A DNA stretch of 51,205 nucleotides from an uncultured Phocaeicola sp. (GCA_944322395.1 CALUPA010000009.1:1-51205); one strand, 5' to 3'. Shown: positions 34,968 to 44,094, counted from the first letter of the stretch. Translations and numbers: made by a program. Notes: generated from the letters alone by a model not told the origin.

Positions 34968-35336
34968 ATGAACATTCTACTGAATATTCTTTGGATAATC
35001 TTTGGAGGATTATTTGTATGTCTGGAATATATAGTATCCAGTCTTCTTCTGATGGTAACCATCATAGGAATACCGTTCGGGTTACAGACACTTAAGCTGG
35101 CAATGCTTGCGCTTTTCCCTTTTGGAGTAAAGGTACAGAGCACTCCGTCGGATGGAGGTTGCCTTAGCGTATTCATGAACCTTTTGTGGATTCTGTTGGG
35201 AGGGATATGGATAGCATTGACACATTTGCTTTTCGGGGCTTTATTGTGTATCACTGTTATTGGAATACCATTTGGCATGCAGCATTTTAAACTTGCCGGA
35301 CTTGCCTTGACACCATTCGGTAAAACAATTTCCTGA
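34968..35336 (+). CDS. YccF-domain membrane protein
   Basis: 122 residues made of two similar halves. Each half has a LLWIxFGG-like hydrophobic stretch, a long membrane segment and the signature IGIPFG (VTIIGIPFGLQTLKLAMLALFPFG and ITVIGIPFGMQHFKLAGLALTPFG). This internal duplication is the YccF family hallmark. The function is unknown. Confidence 0.88.
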   Translation: MNILLNILWIIFGGLFVCLEYIVSSLLLMVTIIGIPFGLQTLKLAMLALFPFGVKVQSTPSDGGCLSVFMNLLWILLGGIWIALTHLLFGALLCITVIGIPFGMQHFKLAGLALTPFGKTIS

Positions 35337-35372
35337 AAAACATTTATTTTTTAACCAATAATACTTTTAAAA

Positions 35373-36716
35373 TTGATGACAAAATTCTCTCGTGCGTTCT
35401 GGACAGCAAATTTGTCGGAACTTTTTGAACGTATGGCCTATTATGCCATCTTTATCGTAATTACACTTTATCTTTCAAACACATTAGGCTTCAACGATAT
35501 TGAAGCGAGTCTTATTTCCGGTCTGTTTTCCGGAGGTCTTTATTTCCTGCCTATGTTTACAGGAGCCTTTGCCGATAAGATTGGTTACCGCAAAGCTATT
35601 CTGATAGCTTTTACATTGCTTACTATTGGTTATTTGGGTTTGGGTATGCTACCTGTAATGCTTGAATCGGCTGGTTTGGTAGAATATGGCGAAAAAACTC
35701 ATTTTACCGGTCTTGAAACCAGCAGTTTGCGTCTGCTTATTGTACCTGTAATGGTAATACTTGTTATTGGAGGTTCGTTTATTAAATCTATTATTTCTGC
35801 ATCCGTGGCAAGAGAAACCACCTCCGAGACACGTGCACGCGGATATTCCATCTTCTATATGATGGTCAATATAGGAGCTTTTACCGGCAAATGTTTTGTC
35901 GATCCTATGCGTTCTGTTGTTGGAGATGAGGCTTATATCTACATCAACTTCTTCTCGGCGACATTGTGTTTCCTTGCTTTGCTCACTATATTTTTCTTCT
36001 TCCATTCTGCAAATACATCCGGCGAAGGAAAGAGTATGGCAGAAGTGTTCCGCGGACTTGGTAAGGTGTTCACTAACGGTCGTCTGTTATTGCTGATACT
36101 TATCGTGACTGGTTTCTGGATGATTCAGCATCAGATGTATGCCACAATGCCTAAATATGTTATCCGTATGGCTGGTGAGACTGCGAAGCCGGGATGGATA
36201 GCCAATGTAAATCCTTTTGTTGTGGTAATTTTCGTAAATATAATTACCCAGTTAATGGCAAAACGCAAGGCATTGACATCTATGGCTGTAGGTATGTTTC
36301 TAATACCCCTTTCTGCATTGATTATGGCTACTGGAAATATGTTCGAAGGTGATATTTTCGGTATGCATCCTATCACAGTGATGATGATTGCCGGTATTGC
36401 TGTCCAGGCACTTGCCGAATGTTTCATTTCTCCGCGATACATGGAATTTTTCTCACTGCAGGCTCCTAAGGGTGAGGAGGGACTCTATTTGGGATTCAGC
36501 CATCTGCATTCTTTCCTTGCATCTATTATAGGTTTCGGATTGTCAGGTGTCCTTCTTACTGCATACTGTCCGGACCCTGCATTGTATGACTCTGTTGAAG
36601 CATGGAAGGCTGATGCTGCCAATGCTCATTACATCTGGTATTGGTTTACCGGTATTGGGGCTATTTCAGCTATTGCCCTTATCATATATGCTAAGGCAAC
36701 TAGAAATGCTAAATAA
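35373..36716 (+). CDS. MFS transporter of the oligopeptide symporter type (POT-like)
   Basis: 447 residues, about twelve to fourteen membrane segments. The start FWTANLSELFERMAYYAIFIVITLYL resembles the POT/PTR2 E-x2-E-R motif (ELFERMAYY), which in that family couples protons to peptide uptake. The loop GAFADKIGYRKAILIAF is MFS motif A-like. The next signature is FYMMVNIGAFTGKCFVDP. Peptide transport is therefore likely but unproved. Thirty-six bases after yccF-like gene; a strong terminator follows. Confidence 0.87.
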   Translation: MMTKFSRAFWTANLSELFERMAYYAIFIVITLYLSNTLGFNDIEASLISGLFSGGLYFLPMFTGAFADKIGYRKAILIAFTLLTIGYLGLGMLPVMLESAGLVEYGEKTHFTGLETSSLRLLIVPVMVILVIGGSFIKSIISASVARETTSETRARGYSIFYMMVNIGAFTGKCFVDPMRSVVGDEAYIYINFFSATLCFLALLTIFFFFHSANTSGEGKSMAEVFRGLGKVFTNGRLLLLILIVTGFWMIQHQMYATMPKYVIRMAGETAKPGWIANVNPFVVVIFVNIITQLMAKRKALTSMAVGMFLIPLSALIMATGNMFEGDIFGMHPITVMMIAGIAVQALAECFISPRYMEFFSLQAPKGEEGLYLGFSHLHSFLASIIGFGLSGVLLTAYCPDPALYDSVEAWKADAANAHYIWYWFTGIGAISAIALIIYAKATRNAK

Positions 36717-36734
36717 TGACTTCGATAAAAAATA

Positions 36735-36791
36735 AAAAGACGCATAATGAATCAAGGTTATGTCTAATCGTTTCATTATGCGTCTTTTGTT
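36735..36791. terminator. Bidirectional terminator between the POT-like and EamA genes
   Basis: Perfect 17-base arms (36735-36751 and 36772-36788), AAAAGACGCATAATGAA and its complement, with a 20-base loop and A/T runs on both sides. The genes converge here. Confidence 0.9.
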
Positions 36792-36814
36792 TTTAGAGAT
36801 ATCTTAGAAATCAA

Positions 36815-37741
36815 TTATTTCTTTTTTATAATCTTTGGAAATAGTTTACGGAATCTTACTAATGGTGCTGTAATGTTTCCTCCTGCTATAACCAGCGTAA
36901 CTGCCAATATAATAAGGAGTATTCCGCTAAGTATACGTTGTGTCATTGGTTCGCTGAAAATTGTTACTCCGAATATTACAGCAACTACAGGTTCAAGTGC
37001 ACCAAGAATTGCTGTTGGAGTTGACCCTATATATTGTACGGCCAATGTAGTACACAGGAATGATATAGCTGTTGGTAACAGCGCCAATGCGGCTATGTTG
37101 AACCATAGATACCAATGTTCGGGGGTGGTAATTTGGGTGCATCCCTTGGTACTTCCTATGAAAAGCAACAGTCCGAAAACCAGGACATAAAAAGTAAGTT
37201 TTACTGTAGGAATCTTTTTAAGTACAGGACGGTTTGCTCCAACAATATATATAGAGTAGGAAAGTGCAGATGCCATAACGAACGCTACACCGACAGTGTC
37301 CAACGTATCGCCGTTTTCATTTTTATAAAGTAATGTAATTCCCCCCAAAGCAAGCCCTATACATAAGATAGTGTTTAATGTAAGTTTCTCTTTGAAAAAC
37401 ATACACATTATCAGCGCAACCATTATAGGGTATACGAATAGTATTGTTGATGCTATTCCGGCAGCCATGTACAAGTAACTTTTGAAAAGTGTAAGAGATG
37501 ACAAGGCACAAAGTATTCCCATTATGAATAATGGTAATATTTCGTTTTTATCTATTTTAAGACTATGCCCTCTTAATTTTGTCATTGTGCCTAGGATGAA
37601 TATTGCAAACAGATATCTGAAAAAGAGTACAGAGTCCGTGTCCATACCGTCTGCATAAAGTGGAAGTGCAAAAAGCGGATTCATGCCGTATGTTGCTGCG
37701 GCAATGATGCCTAAAATATATCCTTTAGTTTTTGTGCTCAT
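36815..37741 (-). CDS. EamA/DMT-superfamily transporter
   Basis: 308 residues with ten predicted membrane segments in two EamA halves. The first half starts MSTKTKGYILGIIAAATYGMNPLFALPLYADG and reaches SSLTLFKSYLYMAAGIASTILFVYPIMVALIM. The second half has FLCTTLAVQYIGSTPTAILGALEPVVAVIFG, with the conserved E-P. It may export amino acids or other metabolites. It follows prmA by 67 bases on the same strand. Confidence 0.9.
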   Translation of the reverse strand: MSTKTKGYILGIIAAATYGMNPLFALPLYADGMDTDSVLFFRYLFAIFILGTMTKLRGHSLKIDKNEILPLFIMGILCALSSLTLFKSYLYMAAGIASTILFVYPIMVALIMCMFFKEKLTLNTILCIGLALGGITLLYKNENGDTLDTVGVAFVMASALSYSIYIVGANRPVLKKIPTVKLTFYVLVFGLLLFIGSTKGCTQITTPEHWYLWFNIAALALLPTAISFLCTTLAVQYIGSTPTAILGALEPVVAVIFGVTIFSEPMTQRILSGILLIILAVTLVIAGGNITAPLVRFRKLFPKIIKKK

Positions 37742-37775
37742 TGGTTTGTTTAAATCGTAAAATAAATATATTGTC

Positions 37776-37797
37776 AGCCGGTATTTATTTACCGGCT
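37776..37797 (-). terminator. Small hairpin after prmA, weak terminator candidate
   Basis: AGCCGGTA and TACCGGCT with a six-base AT loop, 12 bases past the prmA stop. There is no U-run, so it may only modulate read-through into the EamA gene. Confidence 0.4.
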
Positions 37798-37808
37798 AAC
37801 GTCTGTTA

Positions 37809-38654
37809 TTATTCCATTATCAGTTTAACAGCTGCCCAATTGTTTTTTTCGCGGTAGTGTACAAACTTAAGTCCAAGGCTCTCACCTTTACTGCGTATTG
37901 CATCTATGTCCTGTACATAGAATCCGCTCATATATATTTCAGAACCTTTATGCATACATGCAGTGTATGCTGACATATCGTTCAGAAGAATATTTCTGTT
38001 GATATTTGCTATGATTACATCGAAAGGTTTGCGTCCCTTTAATAGTGATGCATCACCTAGTTCTACGGTAATATTATTGATATTGTTCAGTTCTATGTTG
38101 TCGCGCGAATTGTTCACACACCAGTCGTCGATATCGATAGCTGTTACTGGGTCTGCACCCCTCATGCTTGCCAGAATTGCCAGAATTGAAGTTCCACATC
38201 CCATATCAAGCACAGATTTGCCTTTCAGATCGGCATCAAGCAGTTCGCCCAATATGGAACTTGTAGTTTCGTGGTGACCTGTTCCGAAAGCCATTTGCGG
38301 ATTGATAACTATATCGTATTCAGCTTTAGGATAGTCTTTATGGAATGTGCTGTGTATCACGCATCTGTTTTCTATCACTATAGGTTGGAAGAAGTTCTTT
38401 TCCCATTCTTCGTTCCAGTCCTTATCTTCCGGTTCTGTGATGGTGTATGTTATTTTTATGTCTGGAATAGGGAAATCGGTTATCACTTCTTTCAGTGCAT
38501 TTTCGTCGAAAAGCGATTGCTGTACGTATGCGGTTATCCCCCCTTCGCATTCTACGAAACTTTCAAAACCTATTTCAGCTGTAAGTGCAGACAGGATGTC
38601 TGTAACTGTTTCATTGCATGGATTTACTGAAAATGTAACTTCAAAGTATTTCAT
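37809..38654 (-). CDS. prmA: Ribosomal protein L11 methyltransferase
   Basis: Methylates lysines and the N terminus of ribosomal protein L11 with S-adenosylmethionine. 281 residues. The N-terminal substrate domain is followed by class I MTase motifs: SVLDMGCGTSILAILASMRGADPVTAIDID (motif I and acidic loop) and FDVIIANINRNILLNDM (motif IV). FGTGHHETTSSILGELL is the PrmA family signature before motif I. The upstream region holds palindromes shared with the next plus-strand gene. Confidence 0.95.
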   Translation of the reverse strand: MKYFEVTFSVNPCNETVTDILSALTAEIGFESFVECEGGITAYVQQSLFDENALKEVITDFPIPDIKITYTITEPEDKDWNEEWEKNFFQPIVIENRCVIHSTFHKDYPKAEYDIVINPQMAFGTGHHETTSSILGELLDADLKGKSVLDMGCGTSILAILASMRGADPVTAIDIDDWCVNNSRDNIELNNINNITVELGDASLLKGRKPFDVIIANINRNILLNDMSAYTACMHKGSEIYMSGFYVQDIDAIRSKGESLGLKFVHYREKNNWAAVKLIME

Positions 38655-38683
38655 AAACGGAAAAATTTGTTATATTTATGACG

Positions 38684-38691
38684 CAAAGATA
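38684..38691 (-). promoter_or_regulatory. Probable -7 box of prmA
   Basis: Minus strand TATCTTTG, 29 bases upstream of the start codon. The -33 region is occupied by the palindrome at 38698-38713. Confidence 0.5.
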
Positions 38692-38697
38692 CTCAAA

Positions 38698-38734
38698 ATA
38701 GGGAAATCCCTATGATTTATTAGGGAATTTCTAT
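38698..38734. repeat. Two palindromes 22 bases apart between prmA and the Trp/Tyr-rich protein gene
   Basis: ATAGGGAAATCCCTAT at 38698-38713 is a palindrome with arms ATAGGGA/TCCCTAT. A second, less perfect copy TAGGGAATTTCTAT begins at 38721, 22 bases after the same point of the first. They lie about 23-60 bases upstream of the rightward -7 box and just upstream of the leftward one. Confidence 0.7.
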
Positions 38735-38756
38735 ATAAGGTATGATATACACATTG

Positions 38757-38764
38757 TATATTTG
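38757..38764 (+). promoter_or_regulatory. Probable -7 box of the Trp/Tyr-rich protein operon
   Basis: TATATTTG fits TAnnTTTG; no TTTG stands 19-21 bases before it. The lack of a -33 box and the palindromes upstream suggest activator dependence. Confidence 0.5.
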
Positions 38765-38828
38765 TAAGTGAATAAAAGTACTATATAAGAAAAATAGAAT
38801 AATTAAAGAAATAAAAACAAAGTAATAT

Positions 38829-40136
38829 ATGAAGATGAGAAGAAAAGTACTGGCTTCCATGCTGTTTGCTTTCCTGCCGTGGTTGGCAATGGCTCAGAGT
38901 ACTGACGACCTTTATTTTGTCCCTAAGAAAGAGAAAAAGACAGAAGTGCGTCAGAAGGTTGAAGTAGTACCCAAGGAAGTCTCAGACAAAACGGCGAATG
39001 GAATAACAGCCAATACGGCTATAGTTGTTAAAGATGTGAAAGGGAATGTACGTGATGTTGACGAATATAACCGTAGATATACTTCACGTGACAATACCTT
39101 TAAGTATGAAAACGATACACTTTATATCGAAGAGAAACCATATGGTGAACGCGGTGAATGGGTAAATGGATTCCAAGGTTCTGATATGGATTACGAATAT
39201 GCCATGCGTCTTATTCGTTTCCGTAATCCAAGATATGCCATACCTATAAGCAGTCCTCTCTATTGGGATGTAGTATATGGGGTTTATCCTTCATGGGAAT
39301 GGAATGTATATGATGATGGCATGTATGCATATGTTTTCCCTACTTACAGTAACAGCTTGTGGTGGGACTGGCGCTGGTCATCTGGTTTTTATGGTCCAGG
39401 ATGGGGATTCGGTTTTGGATGGCATTCGTCTTGGTATTCTCCTTGGTATTCGCCATGGTATTACGGCGGATGGTATTCTCCTTGGTACGCAGGTTATTGG
39501 GGCGGTTACTGGGGTGGATACTGGGGACCGGGATGGCATCACCATTATCCATACTACGGATGGAATAGCGGGTGGTATCGTTCAGGACATTCTGATTACA
39601 GGCCTGGAAGATATCAGTCAAGTACTGGTAGCTCAACTATTGCTACAGGGTCATCGTATACCAGACGTACACAATCATCATCTGCCATAATAAATAACAG
39701 GGCAAATACAGCCGACAGGCGTTCTTCTATAGGTAGGGTAGTGACTGGTAGTAATACCCGTGGTGAGGCTACACAGTCTGTACGTCCTGGCAGAACTGCA
39801 ATCAGAACTCAAGGTACTACTGTGGGGGCCGGTACAACAGGAACAACTACAGGAACACGTGTAAATACAAATACCTATACTCGTCCTAACATAGGAACAT
39901 ATACTCGTAGGAGTACCACTAACGTCGATAGGACGGGTTCCAGCTATAATCGTCCGAGCAGCACACGACGCAGTTCAAATTATTATAACAACAATAACAG
40001 TAATACGCGAAGCACATACCAACGTTCCAATTCAAGTACGTCCGGTAGCAGCTTCAGCAGGAGCAGTAGCAGTTACAGCAGGTCATCAGGTGGTTCAGTA
40101 TCGCGTTCAAGCGGTGGAAGTACCCGACGCAGATAG
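38829..40136 (+). CDS. Secreted low-complexity protein: Trp/Tyr/Gly-rich core and Ser/Thr/Arg-rich tail
   Basis: 435 residues with a signal peptide ending LAMAQ. Residues about 24-150 look ordinary and charged (KKEKKTEVRQKVEVVPKEV, FRNPRYAIPISSPLYWDVVYG). From about 150 to 255 it is dominated by Trp, Tyr, Gly, His and Ser-Pro in short repeats such as SPWYSPWY and GYWGGYWGGYWG. From about 260 to the end it is rich in Ser, Thr, Arg and Asn (TSGSSFSRSSSSYSRSSGGS) and ends STRRR. Such composition suggests an adhesive or condensate-forming surface protein, but that is inference. It is followed after 34 bases by a FadL-like barrel. No lipobox is seen. Confidence 0.82.
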   Translation: MKMRRKVLASMLFAFLPWLAMAQSTDDLYFVPKKEKKTEVRQKVEVVPKEVSDKTANGITANTAIVVKDVKGNVRDVDEYNRRYTSRDNTFKYENDTLYIEEKPYGERGEWVNGFQGSDMDYEYAMRLIRFRNPRYAIPISSPLYWDVVYGVYPSWEWNVYDDGMYAYVFPTYSNSLWWDWRWSSGFYGPGWGFGFGWHSSWYSPWYSPWYYGGWYSPWYAGYWGGYWGGYWGPGWHHHYPYYGWNSGWYRSGHSDYRPGRYQSSTGSSTIATGSSYTRRTQSSSAIINNRANTADRRSSIGRVVTGSNTRGEATQSVRPGRTAIRTQGTTVGAGTTGTTTGTRVNTNTYTRPNIGTYTRRSTTNVDRTGSSYNRPSSTRRSSNYYNNNNSNTRSTYQRSNSSTSGSSFSRSSSSYSRSSGGSVSRSSGGSTRRR

Positions 40137-40170
40137 AGTGTAATGAATTGTTCTTCTAAAAAAACACACA

Positions 40171-41802
40171 ATGAGAAAAATAAATGTTTTCGCAATATTG
40201 ACAATGTCAGTATCGGCATTGATGGCACAGACACAATATGATGCAGTCCGTATAGCCGGAACTGAACTGAACGGAACAGCACGTTTTGTAGGTATGGGAG
40301 GTGCTATGGGAGCCTTGGGGGCTGATATATCTGTCATGGGAACAAATCCGGCAGGTATAGCTCTCTTCCGAAGTCACAACGTATCAACATCGTTCGGCTT
40401 TAACAAGAATATGACTAGCAGTTCGTTTAATGGAACAAAGGTGAGCGACAGTCGTACAAAAGCATCATTCGACCAGATAGGATTTGTATATTCAAACAAG
40501 ATAGGGAACAAGACCAATCTGAGATATCTGAATTTCGGTTTCAACTATCATAAGGCAGTAAACTTCAACAGACAGTTTACTGCTAAAGGAACGTTGAACG
40601 GTTCTTCATTGAGTTGGCAGATGACAGATATGATGATTGGAGCAGGATATGGCTCTCAGGAAAGCTATGATATGGTTCTTGATGCTGATAATCCATACAC
40701 ATCGTCAAATTTTTATGGTACACCTTTCTTAGGGTCGATGGGTGCAAGAACAGGGCTAGTTGACGGAGGAACAGATGAACAGGGTTTCTATATGATGGGT
40801 TGGAATGGTGATATGGGTGAGTACTACAGTCGTGAAGAAGGTGGTATAAACCAGTATGATTTCAATATGTCTTTCAATGTTCAGGATCGGTACTATTTTG
40901 GTGTGACCCTTGGAGTTTATGATGTAAATTATAACCGTTATTCTTCATACTCTGAGACCTTATTAGATGATAATGGAGCAGATAACGGAAATTTTACTTT
41001 GAACAACTGGTTTAGTACTAAAGGAACAGGTTATGACCTCAAGTTTGGTTTTATAGCTCGTCCGTTTGAATACTCTCCATTCAGAGTGGGTTTTGCCATA
41101 CATACTCCTGTTTGGTATATGCTGACAGACAGATATACTTCTACGCTGAATACAGATGTATTGGCAATGGAACAGCCATATACGGAAAATCTTACAGACT
41201 ATCTGAATCCGGATTATGTGTGGGACTATCGTATGCGTACCCCATGGAAATTTAATGTGAACATGGGAACCACATTTAGTGGTGTTCTTGCTGTTGGGGC
41301 TGAGTATGAGTATTCTGACTATTCATATATCAACTATAAGGATTATAATGGATATGAATTATCAAGTTCTAATGTTGCTACAGACAAATATCTTAAAGGG
41401 GTACATACTCTGAAACTCGGTATGGAGGCAATGCTTACTCCATCATTCAGTTTCCGTGCCGGATATAATTATGTGACTTCGGCATTCAATGAAGGTTCCG
41501 TACGATATGTGCCAAATGTAGATACAATGCAGGACAAGTATATATGGTTTGATGAGACACGTACCGATCCGGAATATCACAATATCAAGGCCCGCAACAC
41601 AATTACTTTGGGACTAGGTTATAGTGGTAGGGTGGTATATGCTGATGTGGCATATAAGTACGACTTTTACAAGTCCGATTTCTATATGTTCGATGACTAT
41701 AAGTTTGCCAATGACGGTGTAACTGTTATAGACAGAAACAATTCGGCTTTGGTAGACCACAATCGTCATCAGGTACTGTTTACCGTGGGATGCAGATTCT
41801 AA
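40171..41802 (+). CDS. OmpP1/FadL-family outer-membrane protein
   Basis: 543 residues with a signal peptide (MRKINVFAILTMSVSALMAQ). The start RIAGTELNGTARFVGMGGAMGALGADISVMGTNPAGIALFRS is the conserved plug/NPA motif of the FadL/TodX hydrophobic-compound transporters. The rest alternates strands of a long barrel and ends with HQVLFTVGCRF, an aromatic C terminus. In Bacteroidales such proteins are often called hemin receptors without proof. It likely forms an operon with the preceding low-complexity protein. Confidence 0.88.
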   Translation: MRKINVFAILTMSVSALMAQTQYDAVRIAGTELNGTARFVGMGGAMGALGADISVMGTNPAGIALFRSHNVSTSFGFNKNMTSSSFNGTKVSDSRTKASFDQIGFVYSNKIGNKTNLRYLNFGFNYHKAVNFNRQFTAKGTLNGSSLSWQMTDMMIGAGYGSQESYDMVLDADNPYTSSNFYGTPFLGSMGARTGLVDGGTDEQGFYMMGWNGDMGEYYSREEGGINQYDFNMSFNVQDRYYFGVTLGVYDVNYNRYSSYSETLLDDNGADNGNFTLNNWFSTKGTGYDLKFGFIARPFEYSPFRVGFAIHTPVWYMLTDRYTSTLNTDVLAMEQPYTENLTDYLNPDYVWDYRMRTPWKFNVNMGTTFSGVLAVGAEYEYSDYSYINYKDYNGYELSSSNVATDKYLKGVHTLKLGMEAMLTPSFSFRAGYNYVTSAFNEGSVRYVPNVDTMQDKYIWFDETRTDPEYHNIKARNTITLGLGYSGRVVYADVAYKYDFYKSDFYMFDDYKFANDGVTVIDRNNSALVDHNRHQVLFTVGCRF

Positions 41803-41835
41803 TCATTTTCATCTTTCATATACAATATCTTATGT

Positions 41836-41876
41836 ATCATCCGGCTTGATACTTTATCAGGTCGGATGATTTTTTA
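41836..41876 (+). terminator. Terminator after the FadL-like gene
   Basis: ATCATCCG (41836-41843) and CGGATGAT (41863-41870), with TGATA/TATCA pairing inside, followed by a T-run. Confidence 0.85.
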
Positions 41877-41951
41877 TATCATAAATTTTGATATGACTTA
41901 AGTGAAAGTTCAAACAGGTTATTTGGGATTAAATAAAAGGGTATATTATTT

Positions 41952-43952
41952 TTATTGGTTGTTCCTTTTCTTAAGTTCTTTTGCTAAACGATATTGGATT
42001 TCTGCCTCATATTCCATACCTGACGTCTCCAGCGCCTCCCCAAAGAATTGATGTGCACCTGCGTGTTCAGGTTTCAGGCTTGTGGCTCTGTCAAGATCTG
42101 ATAATGCTTCTTCTGTCTTTCCGGTGAAAAGACGTAACTTCCCACGGTTGTAAATGGCTTTGAAATTATTGGGTTGTATTTTTAGGGCATGGTTAAGGCA
42201 TCTTTCAGCTTCTCCTATATTATCTTCATCAAAATAGGTTACCCCTTTCCTCACCCATGCATCTACGAATTCCGGATATAATTCTATAGCTTTGTCAAAA
42301 TTGGCATGTGCGGCTCTCGGGTCTTTAGCTTTGGTAATACATTCATTCCCCATAAGATAATACTCGTGGGCATATTTTTTGAGATTCTCCTTCTGCTGTC
42401 GGAGTTCTTCTTTAAGTGATTTGTTTTCTTCTTTCAGTTTGTTTATTATTCCAAGCTTCTTTCTTATAAAACGCTGTATGATAGGTCGCTCTATGTCGTA
42501 ACGACTGTGTATGGCTTTAAAGAAACTTTCCAGGAATTCGGCAAAATTACCTTTGTCGAATGCTTTTACTGATTTTTCGTATTCTATGTCAGCCTGAGCT
42601 TTTTTCATTGCACGATCTATAGACATTGAGTCATTGAACTTCTGTGAGAATTCTGTTATCTCTGGTTTTACAAATATGTCCGACCGTGTTATCTCTTTTT
42701 TCAGTTGTATTCCCTCTAACGAAGTGCAGCGGCTCAGTGCCACATATGTCTGTCCACCGGCAAAAACTCCTCCAGTGAAATCTATTACTACGTGGCTGAA
42801 CGTCAGTCCCTGACTTTTATGTACTGTTATTGCCCATGCCAGCTTGATGGGGAATTGCTTGAATGTACCAAGTTCCTCTTCTTCTATTTTCTTTTCCTGT
42901 TCGTTATAGTGATAACGTATGTTGCTCCAACTTTCCTGTTCCACATAGAATTCCCTGCCTTCTTCAGTGGTTATGCTTATGCTGCCATCGGTTGCAAAGC
43001 CTGTTATGGTTCCCAGAGTTCCGTTTACCCATCGTTTTTCCAAGTCGTTTTTTATGAATATAATTTGTGCTCCTTTTTTTACGGTTAATTCCATATTTGT
43101 CGGAAGGCTGCTTTCTGGAAATTCACCTTTTATTTCACCTTTTAATATTATAGGAGGGGTGTCCAGTTCGTTAAGCTTCTTTTCGTTTATGTAATCTACA
43201 CTGTCACGTCTAGTGGCAAGAGTGATATACATGTCATTTTCATTTTTTGATATAGGCGCATTGAAACGGGTGTTAAGGAGCTGTAAGTCTGCCGCCTTGG
43301 CTGTATTGGTACGTATATGGTCTAGTATACCAACAAATGCTTTGTCGGTCTGACGGTATACCTTAGTTAGCTCTATAGATACTAGTTCAATCTGTTGGAA
43401 TACATTGGCTGAAAAGAAATAAGGATTTGGGTAGAACTTACTTAGTATTTCTTTCTCATCGCTTTTTACTACAGGTTCAAGTTGGTATACATCGCCTACC
43501 AACAACAGTTGTTTCCCGCCGAAAGGTTCTCTCATGTTGCCTGAATATACCCTCAGGACTTTGTCTATGAAGTCGATAATGTCGGCCCTTACCATAGAAA
43601 TCTCATCTATGATAATGAGTTCCAGACTTTTAAGAAGTTTACGATGATTTGAGGTGTATTTAAGAGATTCGTGCAGACGGTTGCCTTTGAACTTTGGATC
43701 GTCCGGTAGAAGTGGATGAAACGGTAGTTTGAAGAAACTGTGCATGGTGCTTCCTCCTGCATTGATAGCGGCAATCCCGGTTGGTGCCAAAACTACATAT
43801 TTCTTTTTTGTTGTTTGGCAGATGTATTTAAGAAATGTTGATTTACCAGTTCCTGCTTTTCCTGTGAGGAATACAGACTGGTGAGTATATTGTATCAGTT
43901 TTAATGCATTTTGGAATTCGTTATTGTTTGTATCTATACCTGAAATAGTCAT
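41952..43952 (-). CDS. PIF1-like AAA helicase with C-terminal coiled coil and TPR repeats
   Basis: 666 residues. Walker A GKAGTGKST (31-39), Walker B IIIDE (113-117) and VGDVYQLEPV form the RecD/PIF1-like SF1 core. TVHKSQGLTF (motif V-VI region) completes it. After about residue 430 a helical segment leads to a coiled coil (KLKEENKSLKEELRQQ). The last 130 residues are three or four TPR repeats (HANFDKAIELYPEFVDAWVRKGVTYFDED, AERCLNHALKIQPNNFKAIYNRGKLRL). The TPR part probably recruits a partner protein. Such fusions occur in Bacteroidota but their target is unknown. Confidence 0.88.
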   Translation of the reverse strand: MTISGIDTNNNEFQNALKLIQYTHQSVFLTGKAGTGKSTFLKYICQTTKKKYVVLAPTGIAAINAGGSTMHSFFKLPFHPLLPDDPKFKGNRLHESLKYTSNHRKLLKSLELIIIDEISMVRADIIDFIDKVLRVYSGNMREPFGGKQLLLVGDVYQLEPVVKSDEKEILSKFYPNPYFFSANVFQQIELVSIELTKVYRQTDKAFVGILDHIRTNTAKAADLQLLNTRFNAPISKNENDMYITLATRRDSVDYINEKKLNELDTPPIILKGEIKGEFPESSLPTNMELTVKKGAQIIFIKNDLEKRWVNGTLGTITGFATDGSISITTEEGREFYVEQESWSNIRYHYNEQEKKIEEEELGTFKQFPIKLAWAITVHKSQGLTFSHVVIDFTGGVFAGGQTYVALSRCTSLEGIQLKKEITRSDIFVKPEITEFSQKFNDSMSIDRAMKKAQADIEYEKSVKAFDKGNFAEFLESFFKAIHSRYDIERPIIQRFIRKKLGIINKLKEENKSLKEELRQQKENLKKYAHEYYLMGNECITKAKDPRAAHANFDKAIELYPEFVDAWVRKGVTYFDEDNIGEAERCLNHALKIQPNNFKAIYNRGKLRLFTGKTEEALSDLDRATSLKPEHAGAHQFFGEALETSGMEYEAEIQYRLAKELKKRNNQ

Positions 43953-43988
43953 TGGTAGGTGGAGTTTTCAGTTTGTTTTTTCCGTTTG

Positions 43989-44022
43989 CGAATATAGCAA
44001 TTATATCTGTTCTAACAGCAAA
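43989..44022 (-). promoter_or_regulatory. Possible promoter of the helicase gene
   Basis: Minus strand TATATTCG (43996-43989), one base from consensus, with TTTG at 44022-44019 and a 22-base gap. Weak. Confidence 0.35.
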
Positions 44023-44045
44023 TAAGTAGAAGTATTATTGGAATT

Positions 44046-44076
44046 AAAAAAAAACGTCTGTAAATTTCTACAGACG
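44046..44076 (-). terminator. Terminator of the small-ORF transcript
   Basis: CGTCTGTA (44055-44062) and TACAGACG (44069-44076) with a six-base loop. On the minus strand nine U residues follow, a strong rho-independent signal. It lies 67 bases past the small-ORF stop. Confidence 0.9.
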
Positions 44077-44094
44077 CTTTTGTTTATATTCAGA

